Shown one piece after another: positions 30,056 to 40,814 of a stretch of DNA of 64,000 bases (position 1 is its first letter; each line of letters opens with the position of its first letter). The position numbers and the translations under genes are program-made. This DNA comes from an uncultured Massilia sp. Lineage in GTDB: Bacteria; Pseudomonadota; Gammaproteobacteria; Burkholderiales; Burkholderiaceae. The notes under the pieces are model-generated. The model was given only the letters and a program-made list of their open reading frames with translations, was not told the origin of the DNA and did no database searches. The DNA is taken from assembly GCA_946481275.1 (NCBI GenBank), contig CAMLMV010000013.1, forward strand, positions 62,001-126,000, read 5' to 3'.

Positions 30056-30092
30056 CGTTCCAGTGGTGCGTGCGTTGCGCTATCATGGACGG

Positions 30093-30521
30093 ATGTCCGA
30101 TACCAACGCACCCCAAGAGTCCCAGGACGCGCAGGAAGAGACTCGCAGCCTGTACGAGATCATCGGCGGCGAAACCCGCCTGCGCGAACTGGTCGACCGT
30201 TTCTACGACCTCATGCAACTGGAGCCGGATTTCGCCGGCATCCACGCGATGCACCCCGTCCCCAACGACAGCTCGCGCGAGAAGCTGTTCATGTTCCTGT
30301 CCGGCTGGATGGGCGGGCCGAACCTCTTCATCGAACGCCACGGCCATCCGATGCTGCGCGCGCGCCACCTGCCGTTCGCCATCGGCACGCTTGAACGCGA
30401 CCAGTGGCTGCGCTGCATGGCGATGGCGCTGGAAGATCTCGGCTACGACTACGAGTTGCGCCTCGCGCTGATGCAATCGTTTTACCAGACGGCCGACTGG
30501 ATGAGGAACCGTCCGCACTGA
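30093..30521 (+). CDS. Group II truncated haemoglobin (2/2 globin)
   Basis: A 142-residue truncated globin of the trHbO type. Features include SLYEIIGGETRLRELVDRFY (helix B with Tyr), the proximal-His region GHPMLRARHLPF and the group II marker Trp in RDQWLRCM. Such proteins bind O2, NO or peroxide, often for redox or nitrosative protection. Start at 30093 (MSDTNAPQ); the open frame extends upstream but overlaps the permease gene. Its stop overlaps the rmuC start (TGATG). Confidence 0.92.
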   Translation: MSDTNAPQESQDAQEETRSLYEIIGGETRLRELVDRFYDLMQLEPDFAGIHAMHPVPNDSSREKLFMFLSGWMGGPNLFIERHGHPMLRARHLPFAIGTLERDQWLRCMAMALEDLGYDYELRLALMQSFYQTADWMRNRPH

Positions 30522-31846
30522 TGTCGACCCTCGAATTCATCGTGCTGCTGCTGGCGCTGCTGGCCGTCATCGGCCTGCAGGTCGTCCTCTTGAGCCGCGC
30601 GCGGCGCGGCGGCGATGAGCGCCACGCTTTCGAACGCCTGGAGCGCGAGTTGCGCCAGGAATTGCAGATCAGCGCCCAGTCCACGCGCCAGGAACTGGCC
30701 GCGCACCTCGCGCAGAACCAGGCCGCCACCGTCCAGCAGCTGGACGGCATGCGCCAGCAGATCCAGTTGAATTCGCAGGGCGGCCGCGAGGAACAGGCGC
30801 GCGCGCTCAAGCGCTTTTCCGACACCCTGAACGGCGCGCTCGCGAACCTGACGGAATCGAACGCGCAGCGCATGCTGGAGATCCGCGCGACGCTCGAGGC
30901 CAAGATCCGCGACCTGCAGGACGACAACGCCAAGCGCCTGGAAGAGATGCGCCAGACCGTCGACGAAAAGCTGCACGCCACGCTGGAGACGCGCCTGACG
31001 GAATCGTTCCGCCAGGTGTCCGACCGCCTGGAAAAGGTGCACCAGGGCCTGGGCGAGATGCAGCAGCTGGCCGTCGGCGTGGGCGACCTGAAACGCGTGC
31101 TCGTCAACGTGAAGACGCGCGGCACGTGGGGCGAGGTGCAGCTGGAGATGCTGCTCGAGCAGATCCTCACCGTCGACCAGTACGCCAAGAACGTCGAGAC
31201 CGTACTCGGCTCGAACGCGCGCGTGGAATTCGCGATCAAGCTGCCGGGCTCAATCGACGGCGGTCCCCCGCTGTGGCTGCCCATCGACGCCAAGTTCCCG
31301 AAGGAGCAGTACGAACGCCTGCTGGAAGCGGCCGAGCAGGGCGATGCCGACGGCGTTGCGCGCGCGGGCGCGGAGCTCGAACGCGCCGTGCGCGGCGAGG
31401 CGAAGACCATCTGCGAAAAATACGTGGCCCCGCCGGCGACGACGGACTTCGCCATCCTGTTCCTGCCCACCGAGGGCCTGTACGCGGAAGTGATGCGCCG
31501 CCCGGGCCTGGCCGACGACCTGCAGCGCACGTTGCGGGTGACGATCGCGGGGCCGTCGACGCTGGCGGCGCTGCTCAACAGCCTTCAAATGGGCTTCCGC
31601 ACGCTGGCGCTGGAAAAGCGCTCGTCGGAAGTGTGGCAGGTGCTGGGCGCCGTGAAGACGGAATTCGGCAAGTTCGGCGACGTGCTGGCGCAGACCAAGC
31701 TAACCCTGGAGCGCGCGGCGAAGAACATCGAAAGCGCCGAGGTGCGCAGCCGCCAGATGGCGCGCAAGCTCAAGTCCGTGGAGGCGTTGCCGAGCGAGGC
31801 GGCGCAGTTGATGTTGGGGGCGTCGAACGTCGACGCCGACGATTAA
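30521..31846 (+). CDS. rmuC: DNA recombination protein RmuC
   Basis: A 441-residue RmuC. The N-terminal membrane helix (LEFIVLLLALLAVIGLQVVLL) is followed by a long coiled coil rich in Gln/Glu/Arg (about residues 30-185), then the PD-(D/E)XK-like RmuC domain (VKTRGTWGEVQLEMLLEQIL, WLPIDAKFPKEQYERL, FLPTEGLYAEV, TLAALLNSLQMGFRTL). It is linked to limiting DNA inversions and rearrangements. Start at 30521, overlapping the globin stop by 1 nt. It converges with the mobA-moeA gene and their ends overlap by 4 bp. Confidence 0.94.
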   Translation: MSTLEFIVLLLALLAVIGLQVVLLSRARRGGDERHAFERLERELRQELQISAQSTRQELAAHLAQNQAATVQQLDGMRQQIQLNSQGGREEQARALKRFSDTLNGALANLTESNAQRMLEIRATLEAKIRDLQDDNAKRLEEMRQTVDEKLHATLETRLTESFRQVSDRLEKVHQGLGEMQQLAVGVGDLKRVLVNVKTRGTWGEVQLEMLLEQILTVDQYAKNVETVLGSNARVEFAIKLPGSIDGGPPLWLPIDAKFPKEQYERLLEAAEQGDADGVARAGAELERAVRGEAKTICEKYVAPPATTDFAILFLPTEGLYAEVMRRPGLADDLQRTLRVTIAGPSTLAALLNSLQMGFRTLALEKRSSEVWQVLGAVKTEFGKFGDVLAQTKLTLERAAKNIESAEVRSRQMARKLKSVEALPSEAAQLMLGASNVDADD

Positions 31847-33711
31847 ACCAAACCCTCGAACAACAACACGTCGACCATGTCGCCGGCCTGCACCGTGCCC
31901 TGCTCATCATGCAGCACCACCATGCAATTCGCCTCCGACATCGACCGCAAAATGCCCGACCCCTGCGATCCCGTGATCGTGACGGTCGGCTGGCCATCCG
32001 CGCCGCGGGCCAGGATGCCGCGCTGGTATTCCGTGCGGCCCGGCTTCTTGCGGATCGTCGCGGCCGAGCGGGCGCGGACGAGTTCCAGCGGGGCCTCGGC
32101 GCCCATCATGCGCAGCAGCGCCTCGCGCGCGAAGAAGTAGAACGACACCATCACCGCCACCGGGTTGCCCGGCAGGCCGAACAAAAAGGCGCTGCGGCCG
32201 TTCGAGGCGATGCGGCCGAAGGCCAGCGGGCGGCCCGGGCGCATGCCGATCTTCCAGAACGTCACGTCGCCCAGGCGCGCCATGATCTGCTTCGTGTAGT
32301 CCGCCGCGCCGACCGAGACGCCGCCCGACGTGATGATGGCGTCCGCGTTCTCGCACGCGTCGCGCAGTGCCTGTTCGAGCGCCTGCGGATCGTCGCGCAC
32401 GACGCCCATGTCGATCAGGTCGCAGCCCAGGCGCTGCAGCATGCCGTAGATCGTGTAGCGGTTGCTGTCGTAGACGCAGCCCTCGTCCAGCGGCTGGCCG
32501 ATCGAGCGCAACTCGTCGCCGGTCGAGAAGAAGGCCACGCGCAGCCGGCGCTGCACCGGGACTTCCGCCACGCCCAGCGACGCGAGCAGCCCGAGGTCGG
32601 CCGGCCGCACGATCTTGCCGGCGCGGAGGGCCGCGCTGCCGGCCTTGAGGTCTTCGCCGGCCAGGCGGCGGTTGTCGCCGGTGCGGATCGTGCCGGGGGC
32701 GATGACCATCGTGTCGTCCTCGACGGTGACGAATTCCTGCGGCACGACGCTGTCGCAGCCGGCCGGCATCACGCCGCCCGTCATGATGCGCACGCATTCG
32801 CCCGGCTGCGGGCTGCCGTCGAACGCGCGCCCGGCGTACGCGGTGCCGATCACGCGCAGGCGCGCGGGTGCGTCCGCCGGCAGGTCGGATCCGCGCAGCG
32901 CGTAGCCATCCATCGCCGAGTTGTCGTGGGCCGGCACGTTGATCGGCGAGACAATGTCGGCCGCGAGCACGCGGCCCAGCGCAGCGCGCAGCGCCACCAT
33001 TTCCGTCGCGCGCACGGGCGTGACGAACTCGCGGATGATGCGCTGGGCGTCGCGCACGGGCAGGGCGTCCGGGTCGTACGCGGACAGGCAGCTGACCACG
33101 TCGGCGAGGCGCGGCACTTTCAAGGGTTCGAGTTCGCGCAGTTCATCGAGCGTATTGATGTTGCGGAAGGCGTCGGCATCGTCGAACAGCACCTCGGTCA
33201 CCTTGATCTGCGGGTACCAGCCGTCCATGCGCCGTCCGCCGCCGTCCAGGTAGGCCGACAGGACGGGTTCCAGGCTGGCCCTCAGCAGGCAGAACACGGG
33301 GTGCACCTGGCGCCGGCCGTTTTCCTCGGTGACGGCGACGGCGAGGTCGGCGCCGGCCGCGCGCAGGCCGTCGTGCAGGCGCTCCGCGAGGTCGGCCGGA
33401 ACGAACGGCGAATCGCACGGCGCCGTCAGCAGGTAAGTCGTCGCGCAGCGGCGCAGGCCCGCCTGCAGGCCGGCCAGCGGGCCTGCGAAGTCGGGCGTGT
33501 CGTCCGGCCAGACGGGCACGCCGTACGCGGCATACGTGTCCAGGTTGCGGTTGGCGTTGATGGCGACCGTCGCCACCTGCGGTTCGAGGCGCGCCAGCAC
33601 GTGCGCGGCCATGGTCGTGCCGCCGAAGGGCTGCAGGCCCTTGTCGACGTGGCCCATGCGCGTGCCGCGGCCGCCGGCGAGGATCAGGCCGCTGATGGAT
33701 TCCTTGTTCAT
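31843..33711 (-). CDS. MobA-MoeA fusion: molybdenum cofactor guanylyltransferase plus molybdopterin molybdenumtransferase
   Basis: One uninterrupted 622-residue frame joins two enzymes usually made separately. Residues 1 to about 197 form MobA (GMP attachment to Mo-molybdopterin): LILAGGRGTRMGHVDKGLQPFGG, then DDTPDFAGPLAGLQAGL and TAPCDSPF. From about residue 200 comes MoeA (molybdate insertion into adenylylated molybdopterin): NVPAHDNSAMDGYAL, RIMTGGVMPAGCDSVVPQE, FFSTGDEL, ITSGGVSVG, MRPGRPLAFG, GLPGNPVAVMVSF. Both halves keep their key motifs, so both are probably active. The order of the fused enzymes matches consecutive pathway steps. It lies 4 bp downstream of moaA. Confidence 0.93.
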   Translation of the reverse strand: MNKESISGLILAGGRGTRMGHVDKGLQPFGGTTMAAHVLARLEPQVATVAINANRNLDTYAAYGVPVWPDDTPDFAGPLAGLQAGLRRCATTYLLTAPCDSPFVPADLAERLHDGLRAAGADLAVAVTEENGRRQVHPVFCLLRASLEPVLSAYLDGGGRRMDGWYPQIKVTEVLFDDADAFRNINTLDELRELEPLKVPRLADVVSCLSAYDPDALPVRDAQRIIREFVTPVRATEMVALRAALGRVLAADIVSPINVPAHDNSAMDGYALRGSDLPADAPARLRVIGTAYAGRAFDGSPQPGECVRIMTGGVMPAGCDSVVPQEFVTVEDDTMVIAPGTIRTGDNRRLAGEDLKAGSAALRAGKIVRPADLGLLASLGVAEVPVQRRLRVAFFSTGDELRSIGQPLDEGCVYDSNRYTIYGMLQRLGCDLIDMGVVRDDPQALEQALRDACENADAIITSGGVSVGAADYTKQIMARLGDVTFWKIGMRPGRPLAFGRIASNGRSAFLFGLPGNPVAVMVSFYFFAREALLRMMGAEAPLELVRARSAATIRKKPGRTEYQRGILARGADGQPTVTITGSQGSGILRSMSEANCMVVLHDEQGTVQAGDMVDVLLFEGLV

Positions 33712-33715
33712 ATTG

Positions 33716-34834
33716 TTATCCGCCGATGTAGGACATTTCGATTTTCTGTGCGCTCTCCGCGCGGAGCGAGAGGCCCGCCGTGTTGACGGTGCGCGTTTCG
33801 GAGTAACGGTCGTCGCGCGCGCGCCAGAGCCGGGCGATGGCCGTCTGCATTTCCTGGTCCGTGCGCCCCGCCCGCAGCAGTTCGCGCAGGTCGTGGCCGC
33901 GCGTCGCGAACAGGCACGTGTACAGCTTGCCTTCGGTGGACAGGCGGATGCGCGAGCAGTCGTGGCAGAAGGCCTGCGTGACGCTGGAAATCATGCCGAC
34001 TTCGCCGCTGCCATCCACGTAGCGCCAGCGCTGCGCGGTCTCGCCCGCGTAGTTGGCGCCGATCGGTTCGAGCGGCATCTCGGCCGAGATGCGGCGCACG
34101 ACTTCGCCCGACGGCACCACTTCCGTCATGTTCCAGCCGTTCGACGCGCCGACGTCCATGTATTCGATGAAGCGCAGGATCGCCGGCGTGCCCTTGAAGT
34201 GGCGCGCCATCGGCAGGATCTGGTCGTCGTTCATGCCGCCCTTGACGACCATGTTGACCTTGATCGGCCCGAGGCCGGCGGCATGCGCGGCATCGATCCC
34301 CGCCAGCACGTCGGCGACGGCGAAGTCGACATCGTTCATGCGCTTGAACACGGCGTCGTCGATGGCGTCGAGCGAGACCGTCACGCGGTCCAGGCCCGCA
34401 TCCTTCAGCGTCTGAGCCTTGCGCGCGAGCAGCGAGCCGTTGGTGGTAAGCGTGAGGTCGAGCGGGCGGCCGGACGGCGTCTCGATGGCGCGCAGCTGTT
34501 CGACCAGGCGCTCCAGGTTCTTGCGCAGCAGCGGCTCGCCGCCCGTCAGGCGGATCTTTTCGACGCCGTGGGCGACGAACAGCCGCGCCACGCGTGCGAT
34601 CTCTTCGAAATTGAGCAGTGCCGCATGGGGCAGGTAGGCGTAATCCTTGTCGAAGACTTCCTTCGGCATGCAGTACACGCAGCGGAAGTTGCAGCGGTCC
34701 GTGACGGAGATGCGCAGGTCGTGCAGCGGGCGCCCGAGGGCATCGGCGAGCAGGCCGTTCGGTGTCTCCAGCGTGTCGGGGACGGCCAGCGCGGGTGCGC
34801 GCGCGTCGGCCACCATGATGATTTTTTCAGCCAT
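33716..34834 (-). CDS. moaA: GTP 3',8-cyclase (molybdenum cofactor biosynthesis)
   Basis: A radical-SAM enzyme that starts molybdenum cofactor synthesis from GTP together with MoaC. At 372 residues it has the SAM cluster motif CNFRCVYC (about residues 49-56), TGGEPLLR, and the C-terminal cluster cysteines in [18 protein letters not shown]. It ends in the required Gly-Gly (SYIGG). The first ATG overlaps the end of the upstream chromate transporter gene by 8 bp; an in-frame ATG 18 bp downstream is an alternative start and neither has a strong ribosome site. It is followed at 4 bp by the mobA-moeA fusion. Confidence 0.96.
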   Translation of the reverse strand: MAEKIIMVADARAPALAVPDTLETPNGLLADALGRPLHDLRISVTDRCNFRCVYCMPKEVFDKDYAYLPHAALLNFEEIARVARLFVAHGVEKIRLTGGEPLLRKNLERLVEQLRAIETPSGRPLDLTLTTNGSLLARKAQTLKDAGLDRVTVSLDAIDDAVFKRMNDVDFAVADVLAGIDAAHAAGLGPIKVNMVVKGGMNDDQILPMARHFKGTPAILRFIEYMDVGASNGWNMTEVVPSGEVVRRISAEMPLEPIGANYAGETAQRWRYVDGSGEVGMISSVTQAFCHDCSRIRLSTEGKLYTCLFATRGHDLRELLRAGRTDQEMQTAIARLWRARDDRYSETRTVNTAGLSLRAESAQKIEMSYIGG

Positions 34835-36155
34835 GCCAATACGATAGCAGAAGGCCGGCCAGGGCGCAGGCGAGGATGGTCTTGATCGTTCCGGTTCTGT
34901 AGCGCAATAACGCCACCGCGGCGGCCGTGCCGATGACGATCGCGTCCCAGCGCGGCGCGCCGTTCGCCACGAAGACGTGGGCGCCGAAGAACACGGCCAG
35001 GCTCGCGATGACGCCGACGACGGCCGCCGAGATCGCCGTCAACGGCGCCGTCAGCCGCACGTCGCCGCGTGTGGACTCCACCAGCGGTCCGCCGGCGAGG
35101 ATGAACACGAACGACGGCAGGAAGGTGAAGAACGTCACGACGCAGGCCGCCGTGGCGCCGGCCAGCAAGCGGGCGTCCGATCCGAACAGCGCATGGGTCC
35201 AGCCGCCGACGAAGCCGATGAACGCGACGATCATGATCAGGGGCCCGGGCGTCGTCTCGCCCAGCGCGAGGCCGTCGATCATCTGCCCGGCGTCGAGCCA
35301 GTGGTACTGCTCGACGGCGTGCTGCACGACGTAGGGCAGCACGGCATAGGCGCCGCCGAACGTCAGCAACGCCATCTTGCCGAAAAAGGCGCCCATGCGC
35401 GGCAGTTCGCCGTCCGGCCCGTAGACGAGGGCCAGCGCGGCCCAGCCCGCGAGCCCGATCGCGCAGCCGGCCACGCTGACGGTCATCAGTCGTCGCCAGG
35501 TGAAGCGGGCGTGGACCGGTGTCGGCGTCGTGTCGTCGATCAGCGCCGGTGGATGCGGGGCGCCGTCGGCTGCCGTGGCGTGGGCGCCGCCGGGACCGAA
35601 CAGCGCGGGCCGCAACCGCCCGCCGACGAGCCCGACCGCCGCCGCGCCCAGCACGATCAGCGGGAATGGCACGCCGAGCAGGTCGATGCCGACGAACGCG
35701 GCCAGCGCGACGCCGATCAATAAACCATTCCGGAGTGTCCGGCTGCCGATGCGCCACGCGGCCGCCAGCACGATGGCGACGACGGCGGGCTTGATGCCCG
35801 CCATGATGCCGGCGATGGCGGGCACCTGGCCCCACGCCATGTAGATCCACGACAGGGCGATGAGCACGACGAGCGACGGCAGCACGAACAGCACGCCGGC
35901 CGCGATCCCGCCCGGCACGCGGTGCAGCAGCCAGCCGATGTAGATGGCGAGCTGCGTCGCTTCCGGCCCCGGCAGCAGCATGCAGTAATTCAGCGCGTGC
36001 AGGAAGCGCCGTTCGGAAATCCAGCGGCGCCGTTCGACGAGCTCGGCATGCATCATGGCGATCTGCCCGGCCGGGCCGCCGAAGCTGATGAAGCCCAGCT
36101 TGAGCCAGTAGCGCAGGGCGGTGCGGAAGGTGACGGGAGCGGGCGGGGCGGACAA
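34827..36155 (-). CDS. chrA: Chromate efflux transporter, CHR family (two-domain)
   Basis: A 442-residue inner-membrane protein with two homologous CHR domains. The N-terminal domain carries [23 protein letters not shown] and the [19 protein letters not shown] motif. The C-terminal copy begins [21 protein letters not shown] and has [24 protein letters not shown]. These are the FGG and PGP motifs of ChrA, which exports chromate using the membrane potential. Sulfate-analogue transport cannot be excluded. It overlaps moaA by 8 bp; no chrB regulator is nearby. Confidence 0.93.
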   Translation of the reverse strand: MSAPPAPVTFRTALRYWLKLGFISFGGPAGQIAMMHAELVERRRWISERRFLHALNYCMLLPGPEATQLAIYIGWLLHRVPGGIAAGVLFVLPSLVVLIALSWIYMAWGQVPAIAGIMAGIKPAVVAIVLAAAWRIGSRTLRNGLLIGVALAAFVGIDLLGVPFPLIVLGAAAVGLVGGRLRPALFGPGGAHATAADGAPHPPALIDDTTPTPVHARFTWRRLMTVSVAGCAIGLAGWAALALVYGPDGELPRMGAFFGKMALLTFGGAYAVLPYVVQHAVEQYHWLDAGQMIDGLALGETTPGPLIMIVAFIGFVGGWTHALFGSDARLLAGATAACVVTFFTFLPSFVFILAGGPLVESTRGDVRLTAPLTAISAAVVGVIASLAVFFGAHVFVANGAPRWDAIVIGTAAAVALLRYRTGTIKTILACALAGLLLSYWHG

Positions 36156-36197
36156 GGCGGATGGGCAGCGGTTGATGAGTTGCCCATCTTACACGTA

Positions 36198-36566
36198 TCA
36201 CGCGGGTGAGCGATGGCTGACTTCCACCAGGATGCCACCCGGCGCGTGGACGTAGAACAGCGTCGCGCCACGCTGGGACGAGACGGGCGGCAAGTCGCGG
36301 ACGCCGGCCGCCTGCATCCGCGCGTGGGCAGCGTGCACGGCTGCGTCGGACTCGACGAGGAAGCCGATGTGGAAGTTGTCGGGATAATCTTGCGCGCCTT
36401 CGGCGCGCCGCCGCGTGAGGACGAGCGCGAATCCGCCTTCGCCAAGCAACAGGGCAAAGCCGTTGTTGCCGCGCGTGTCAACCAGGCGGAAGCCGAGATG
36501 GGCAGTCAAGAAGGCGGCGGTGGCCGCGACGTCGGGGACGGGAAGGTCGAGGTGATTCAGTTGCAT
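36198..36566 (-). CDS. VOC-family (glyoxalase/dioxygenase-like) protein
   Basis: A 122-residue single VOC domain: MQLNHLDLPVPDVAATAAFLTAHLGF at the start and LFYVHAPGGILVEVSHR at the end, giving the paired beta-alpha-beta modules. His5 and the C-terminal Glu are candidate metal ligands. The substrate is unknown; many such proteins are annotated as glyoxalase-like. I use the ATG complementary to 36564-36566 because GGAG lies six bases upstream; the longer frame adds a non-family Arg-rich stretch. Confidence 0.85.
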   Translation of the reverse strand: MQLNHLDLPVPDVAATAAFLTAHLGFRLVDTRGNNGFALLLGEGGFALVLTRRRAEGAQDYPDNFHIGFLVESDAAVHAAHARMQAAGVRDLPPVSSQRGATLFYVHAPGGILVEVSHRSPA

Positions 36567-36762
36567 GGCATGCTCCGATAGATGGGCTCGCTCGGGACGC
36601 AGACACGCGCGAACGAACCCGTTGGGCGCGTGGCGCCGGACGGTTTCGTCGCGGGTACTCATGCGTGCACGCATGGAACAGAGCTTCGCGGCGGGCGCGA
36701 AGGGACCGTGCTTACCAAAACCGGTCCTGCCTTTTTCGACGCCGTCATCGTAGCACAGGTAT

Positions 36763-36792
36763 AAAAAAAGGAAGCCCGCAGGCTTCCTTTTT
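36763..36792 (-). terminator. Intrinsic terminator after rne (bidirectional shape)
   Basis: A 12-bp stem (36765-36776 with 36781-36792), loop CGCA, with a run of seven A on the plus side that gives T7 on the minus strand. It lies 16 bp past the rne stop. Confidence 0.92.
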
Positions 36793-36807
36793 GTCAGGGC
36801 AACGCGT

Positions 36808-39800
36808 TTATTGGCGCGTATCGACCTGGATCAGCGGCTCGTTGACCGGCGGCGGCGCCGGCTTGCGCGTGCGGCGCGGACGTGCCGGCGGCTCCACCTG
36901 CGCGGCCGCTTCCTGGGCGGCGCGCAGCTTTTCCGGATCCGTCGAGGCGAGCGTCAGGCCGGCTTTCTCGAGCAGATCGTTCAGGTCTGCCGGCGCGGCG
37001 GCCACCGGGGCTGGAGTCGGTGCGGCGGGAACCGGTGCCGCTTGCGCGACGACGGGCTGCTCGACCTCGACCGGCGCCGGAGCGGGCGCAGCGGCCGGGG
37101 CTTCGACCGGCGCGGCCTCGACGGCCGGCTGGGCGGCGGCATCGGCCTCGGCCTTGTCGGCCACGGCGGCAGCAACCGACTCGGTCGTCGGGAACGGCCA
37201 CGGCGTCTGGGCGGCCGGCGCTGCCTCGACGGCGGGCTCGGCCGGCGCGGCAGCCTGGGCAGCAGCCGCTGCTGCTGCCGCGGCCGCGGCCTGTTCGGCA
37301 TGGACGCGGGCCGCTTCCGCTTGTTCGGCGGCAGCCTTTTCGGCGGCGGCTTTCACGGCGGCAGCCTTGATGGACTCCGAGGTCGGGAACGGCCACGGAC
37401 CCAGTGCGACGGCCTTGGCCGGCGTCGTCTCAGGCTTGGCTTTCGCAGCCTTCGCTTCGGCCTGGACCTTGGCGGCTTCCTCGTCGGCCACCGGCGTGAA
37501 GGCCGGTGCTTCGCCTTCAACGACGTCCTGCTCGGCGCCCTCGACCTGGTCACGGTCGCGACGGTTGCGGTTGCGGCCGCCACGACGGCGGCGGCGGCGC
37601 GGCTCGTCGCCGTGCGCGTCGGTTTCCAGTTCGTCGCCGGCAGGGCCGCCGGTGGCTACCGCCACGTCCGCCGTCACCGGCTTCAGTGCTTCCGGGATCT
37701 GCGGCTCGCCAGCCAGCGTGATAGCTGCCTGGGCTGCGACGGCCTGGGCGGCGTTCAGCTCTTCGCTCTTGGCCTCGACCGGGGCGCGCTCGGCGCGTTC
37801 CGTACGCTCGGCACGCTCAGCGCCTTCGCGCGGCGGGCGCGGCTGGCGCGGTGCGCGTTCCGGACGTTCGCCACGCTCCGGACGCTCGCCGCGTTCGGCA
37901 CGCTCGCCACGTTCGGCGCGCGGGGCCTGCGGCTGGGCGTCCGCCGTGACGGCTGCCTGTTCGCGCGGCTCGCGGGCCTCGCGCGGTTGACGCGGCTGGC
38001 GCGGCGGACGTGCCGGCTTGCCTTCGGCCTCGACCGGCTTGGCGCCTTCCACGGCGGCGTTCACATCGCGTTCCTCGCGCTCGGCGCGGTTGCGGCCGTT
38101 GCCGCCGGCGGTGGCGTTGCGGCCGCCGCGGGCATTGCGCTGGCCACGGTTGCCACGCTCGCCGCGTTCGCCGGCGGTAGGTAGAGCTTCAGCGGGCTTG
38201 GGCGGAGCGGCCGGGGCGGGCGGCGGAGCGACCGGGACCTGACGGCCGAAGAAGAAGTTGCGCAACTTGGCGAAGAAACCTTCCTGGACCGGCGGCGTCC
38301 AGGCGGCAGCGGCGGGCGCGGCGGCCGGAGCCGGGGCAGGCGCCTCGACCGGCTTGGCCGGCTGGCGGTCGACCATCGGTGCCGGCTGTGCCGGGGTGAT
38401 AGTCTTGACGACGGCTTCCTGGCGCGGCTTGGCTTCTTCCTTCTGGCGCTTGGCGTAAGCCATGTCCGTGTCGGCCGACTCGGCCAGCGTGTAGCTGGCG
38501 CCGGCGTCGTCCAGGCGCGGATCGTCGTGCTTGATGCGCTCGAGCTTGTAGTGCGGGGTTTCGAGGTGCTTGTTCGGGATCAGGATGACGGCGATGCGGT
38601 GGCGCGTCTCGATCTTGAGGACTTCGCCGCGCTTTTCGTTCAGCAGGAACGCGGCGACGTCGACCGGGACTTGCACGTGGATCGCGGCCGAGTTCTCCTT
38701 CATCGCCTCTTCCTGGATGATGCGCAGCACCTGCAGGGCGGACGATTCGGTATCGCGGATGTGGCCGGTGCCCGAGCAGCGCGGGCAGGTCACGTGCGAG
38801 CCTTCCGACAGCGACGGACGCAGGCGCTGGCGCGACAGTTCCATCAGGCCGAAGCGCGAGATCTTGCCCATCTGGACGCGTGCACGGTCATGGTGCAGGG
38901 CATCCTTCAGGCGCTGTTCCACTTCGCGCTGGTTCTTGGCGACTTCCATGTCGATGAAGTCGATGACGATCAGGCCGCCCAGGTCGCGCAGGCGCAGCTG
39001 GCGGGCCACTTCGTCGGCCGCTTCGCAGTTGGTGTTGAAGGCGGTCGTCTCGATGTCCGAACCGCGCGTGGCGCGGGCCGAGTTGACGTCGATGGAGACG
39101 AGGGCTTCGGTGTGGTCGATCACGATCGCGCCGCCGGACGGCAGCGGGACGGTGCGCGAATACGCGGTCTCGATCTGGTGTTCGATCTGGAAACGGGAGA
39201 ACAGCGGCACGTCGTCCGTGTAGCGCTTCACGCGGTGCGCCATGTCGGGCATCACGTGGCTCATGAACTGCTGGGCCTGGTCGAAGATCTCGTCGGTGTC
39301 GATCAGGACTTCGCCGATGTCAGGCTGGAAGTAGTCGCGGATGGCGCGGATGACCAGCGAGGACTCCTGATAGATCAGGAACGGACCCGGGGCCGACTTG
39401 CCGGCGCCTTCGATCGCGCGCCACAGCTGCATCAGGTAATTCAGGTCCCACTGGAGTTCTTCGACCGTGCGGCCGATACCGGCGGTGCGGGCGATGACCG
39501 ACATGCCCTGCGGCAGGTCCAGTTTGTCCATCGTCTCGCGCAGTTCCTGGCGCTCTTCGCCTTCGACGCGGCGCGACACGCCGCCGCCGCGCGGATTGTT
39601 CGGCATCAGGACCAGGTAGCGGCCGGCCAGCGAAATGAACGAGGTCAGGGCCGCGCCCTTGTTGCCGCGTTCTTCCTTTTCGACCTGGACCATGATTTCC
39701 TGGCCTTCGCGCAGGGCTTCCTTGATCGTGCAATTGCGGACGTCGACGCCGTCGCGGAAATAGGAGCGGGCAACTTCTTTGAAGGGGAGGAAACCGTGGC

Positions 39801-39990
39801 GCTCTTCGCCGTAGCTGACGAAGCAGGCTTCAAGAGAGGGTTCGATGCGGGTGATGACGCCTTTGTAGATATTCGACTTTCGCTGTTCGCGACCGGCGGT
39901 CTCGATATCGATGTCGATCAGTTTCTGGCCATCGACGATCGCTACGCGCAGCTCCTCCTGCTGCGTAGCGTTAAACAACATACGTTTCAT
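36808..39990 (-). CDS. rne: Ribonuclease E
   Basis: A 1060-residue endoribonuclease and degradosome organiser. The N-terminal catalytic half has the S1 domain ([23 protein letters not shown]), catalytic aspartates in SIDVNSARA and [10 protein letters not shown], and the Zn-link CPRCSGTG. The C-terminal half (from about residue 520) is low-complexity, rich in Ala, Pro, Glu and Arg, with RG/RR-rich RNA-binding stretches ([35 protein letters not shown]). The length is close to that of the E. coli enzyme. It is divergent from rluC across an 824-bp region, a layout in which rne commonly autoregulates through its leader. Confidence 0.97.
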   Translation of the reverse strand: MKRMLFNATQQEELRVAIVDGQKLIDIDIETAGREQRKSNIYKGVITRIEPSLEACFVSYGEERHGFLPFKEVARSYFRDGVDVRNCTIKEALREGQEIMVQVEKEERGNKGAALTSFISLAGRYLVLMPNNPRGGGVSRRVEGEERQELRETMDKLDLPQGMSVIARTAGIGRTVEELQWDLNYLMQLWRAIEGAGKSAPGPFLIYQESSLVIRAIRDYFQPDIGEVLIDTDEIFDQAQQFMSHVMPDMAHRVKRYTDDVPLFSRFQIEHQIETAYSRTVPLPSGGAIVIDHTEALVSIDVNSARATRGSDIETTAFNTNCEAADEVARQLRLRDLGGLIVIDFIDMEVAKNQREVEQRLKDALHHDRARVQMGKISRFGLMELSRQRLRPSLSEGSHVTCPRCSGTGHIRDTESSALQVLRIIQEEAMKENSAAIHVQVPVDVAAFLLNEKRGEVLKIETRHRIAVILIPNKHLETPHYKLERIKHDDPRLDDAGASYTLAESADTDMAYAKRQKEEAKPRQEAVVKTITPAQPAPMVDRQPAKPVEAPAPAPAAAPAAAAWTPPVQEGFFAKLRNFFFGRQVPVAPPPAPAAPPKPAEALPTAGERGERGNRGQRNARGGRNATAGGNGRNRAEREERDVNAAVEGAKPVEAEGKPARPPRQPRQPREAREPREQAAVTADAQPQAPRAERGERAERGERPERGERPERAPRQPRPPREGAERAERTERAERAPVEAKSEELNAAQAVAAQAAITLAGEPQIPEALKPVTADVAVATGGPAGDELETDAHGDEPRRRRRRGGRNRNRRDRDQVEGAEQDVVEGEAPAFTPVADEEAAKVQAEAKAAKAKPETTPAKAVALGPWPFPTSESIKAAAVKAAAEKAAAEQAEAARVHAEQAAAAAAAAAAAQAAAPAEPAVEAAPAAQTPWPFPTTESVAAAVADKAEADAAAQPAVEAAPVEAPAAAPAPAPVEVEQPVVAQAAPVPAAPTPAPVAAAPADLNDLLEKAGLTLASTDPEKLRAAQEAAAQVEPPARPRRTRKPAPPPVNEPLIQVDTRQ

Positions 39991-40744
39991 TTTTATAAAC
40001 TCCGCGACCCGTGGGCCGTTTCATGCCGTCTTTATGCAAGAGCGGCGAAAGTACAGGGATGTACGCGGGGAAGGGAGTGTTGGCGGTGGTATGCCCGGGG
40101 CGTGGCACGGCATGGCCGGCCACAGGGCGCAGTGGCGTCGAACGACATTGCCCCGCGCACGAACGTCCTCGCCGGCCCGGGCGGCCCGATCGGGGCGGCA
40201 CAGGGGCAGGCAAGCGGTGCGACACAGCCTGATCTTCAGTGGGCGTGCATGCCGGGGAGCGGAAGGGTGCTGCCGAAACGGGCGCTCCGGGGTATAAAGA
40301 CCGCAGTGCGGATTGCGCACCTGCGTGATCTTCCCGGATGACTGTCTCCAGCAACACTGCTACAGCTCACGACGGTCTAGCGGCTCCTTACTTCGGGTCG
40401 GGCGAAACGGCAAGCGTTATCGACGCCATCACCCGGCGAGCCGACCCTGCGGCCGGCTTGCCGGTACTTATCCTTACAATTCCAAACAATCCAATCCTGC
40501 ATCCTGTGCGGCTACCCGATTGCAACTGCGGTGCAACCCAGGTTCGCACAGGAATGTGCGTACACGTCTAGAAATCCTTGAAATCCGCCGCTGCGCTTTC
40601 GCATTGTCGCTGCGATGCCGCGACACTGCTGCCGCTTGCGACGGTTTGGGGATTCCGTTTTTTTCCATCGAATTTGCATTTTGGCGGGGCCGATGGAGAC
40701 GCCCCTGTGTAAAATATCGTTTTAATTCTTACACCTGCAGAGGT
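39991..40744. other. rne leader / rne-rluC divergent region
   Basis: More than 750 bp between rne and rluC without a supported gene. By analogy with other proteobacteria the rne mRNA should have a long structured 5' leader that RNase E cleaves to control its own level; the length fits, but I did not find a clear rne promoter. Short open frames here show no family resemblance. Confidence 0.4.
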
Positions 40745-40771
40745 TTGACCGCCGCCTGTCGATTATATATT
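40745..40771 (+). promoter_or_regulatory. Putative sigma-70 promoter of rluC
   Basis: TTGACC (40745-40750) and TATATT (40766-40771) with a short 15-bp spacer. A start near 40778 would exclude the in-frame ATG at 40776 and supports the ATG at 40815. Confidence 0.45.
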
Positions 40772-40814
40772 CAAAATGAAGGACTTAGAGAGAATTTCTG
40801 GGAAGACAGAGCGA

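Noticed and set aside
36665..37990. A Ser/Ala/Gly-rich plus-strand frame resembling a cell-wall or silk-like repeat protein
   Set aside because: It is the reverse of the low-complexity C-terminal tail of RNase E; the repeats come from Ala/Pro/Glu codons on the other strand.
37000..38200. Repeat array that could be mistaken for CRISPR or tandem repeats
   Set aside because: Imperfect, variable-length and codon-phased within rne; no uniform repeat/spacer structure.
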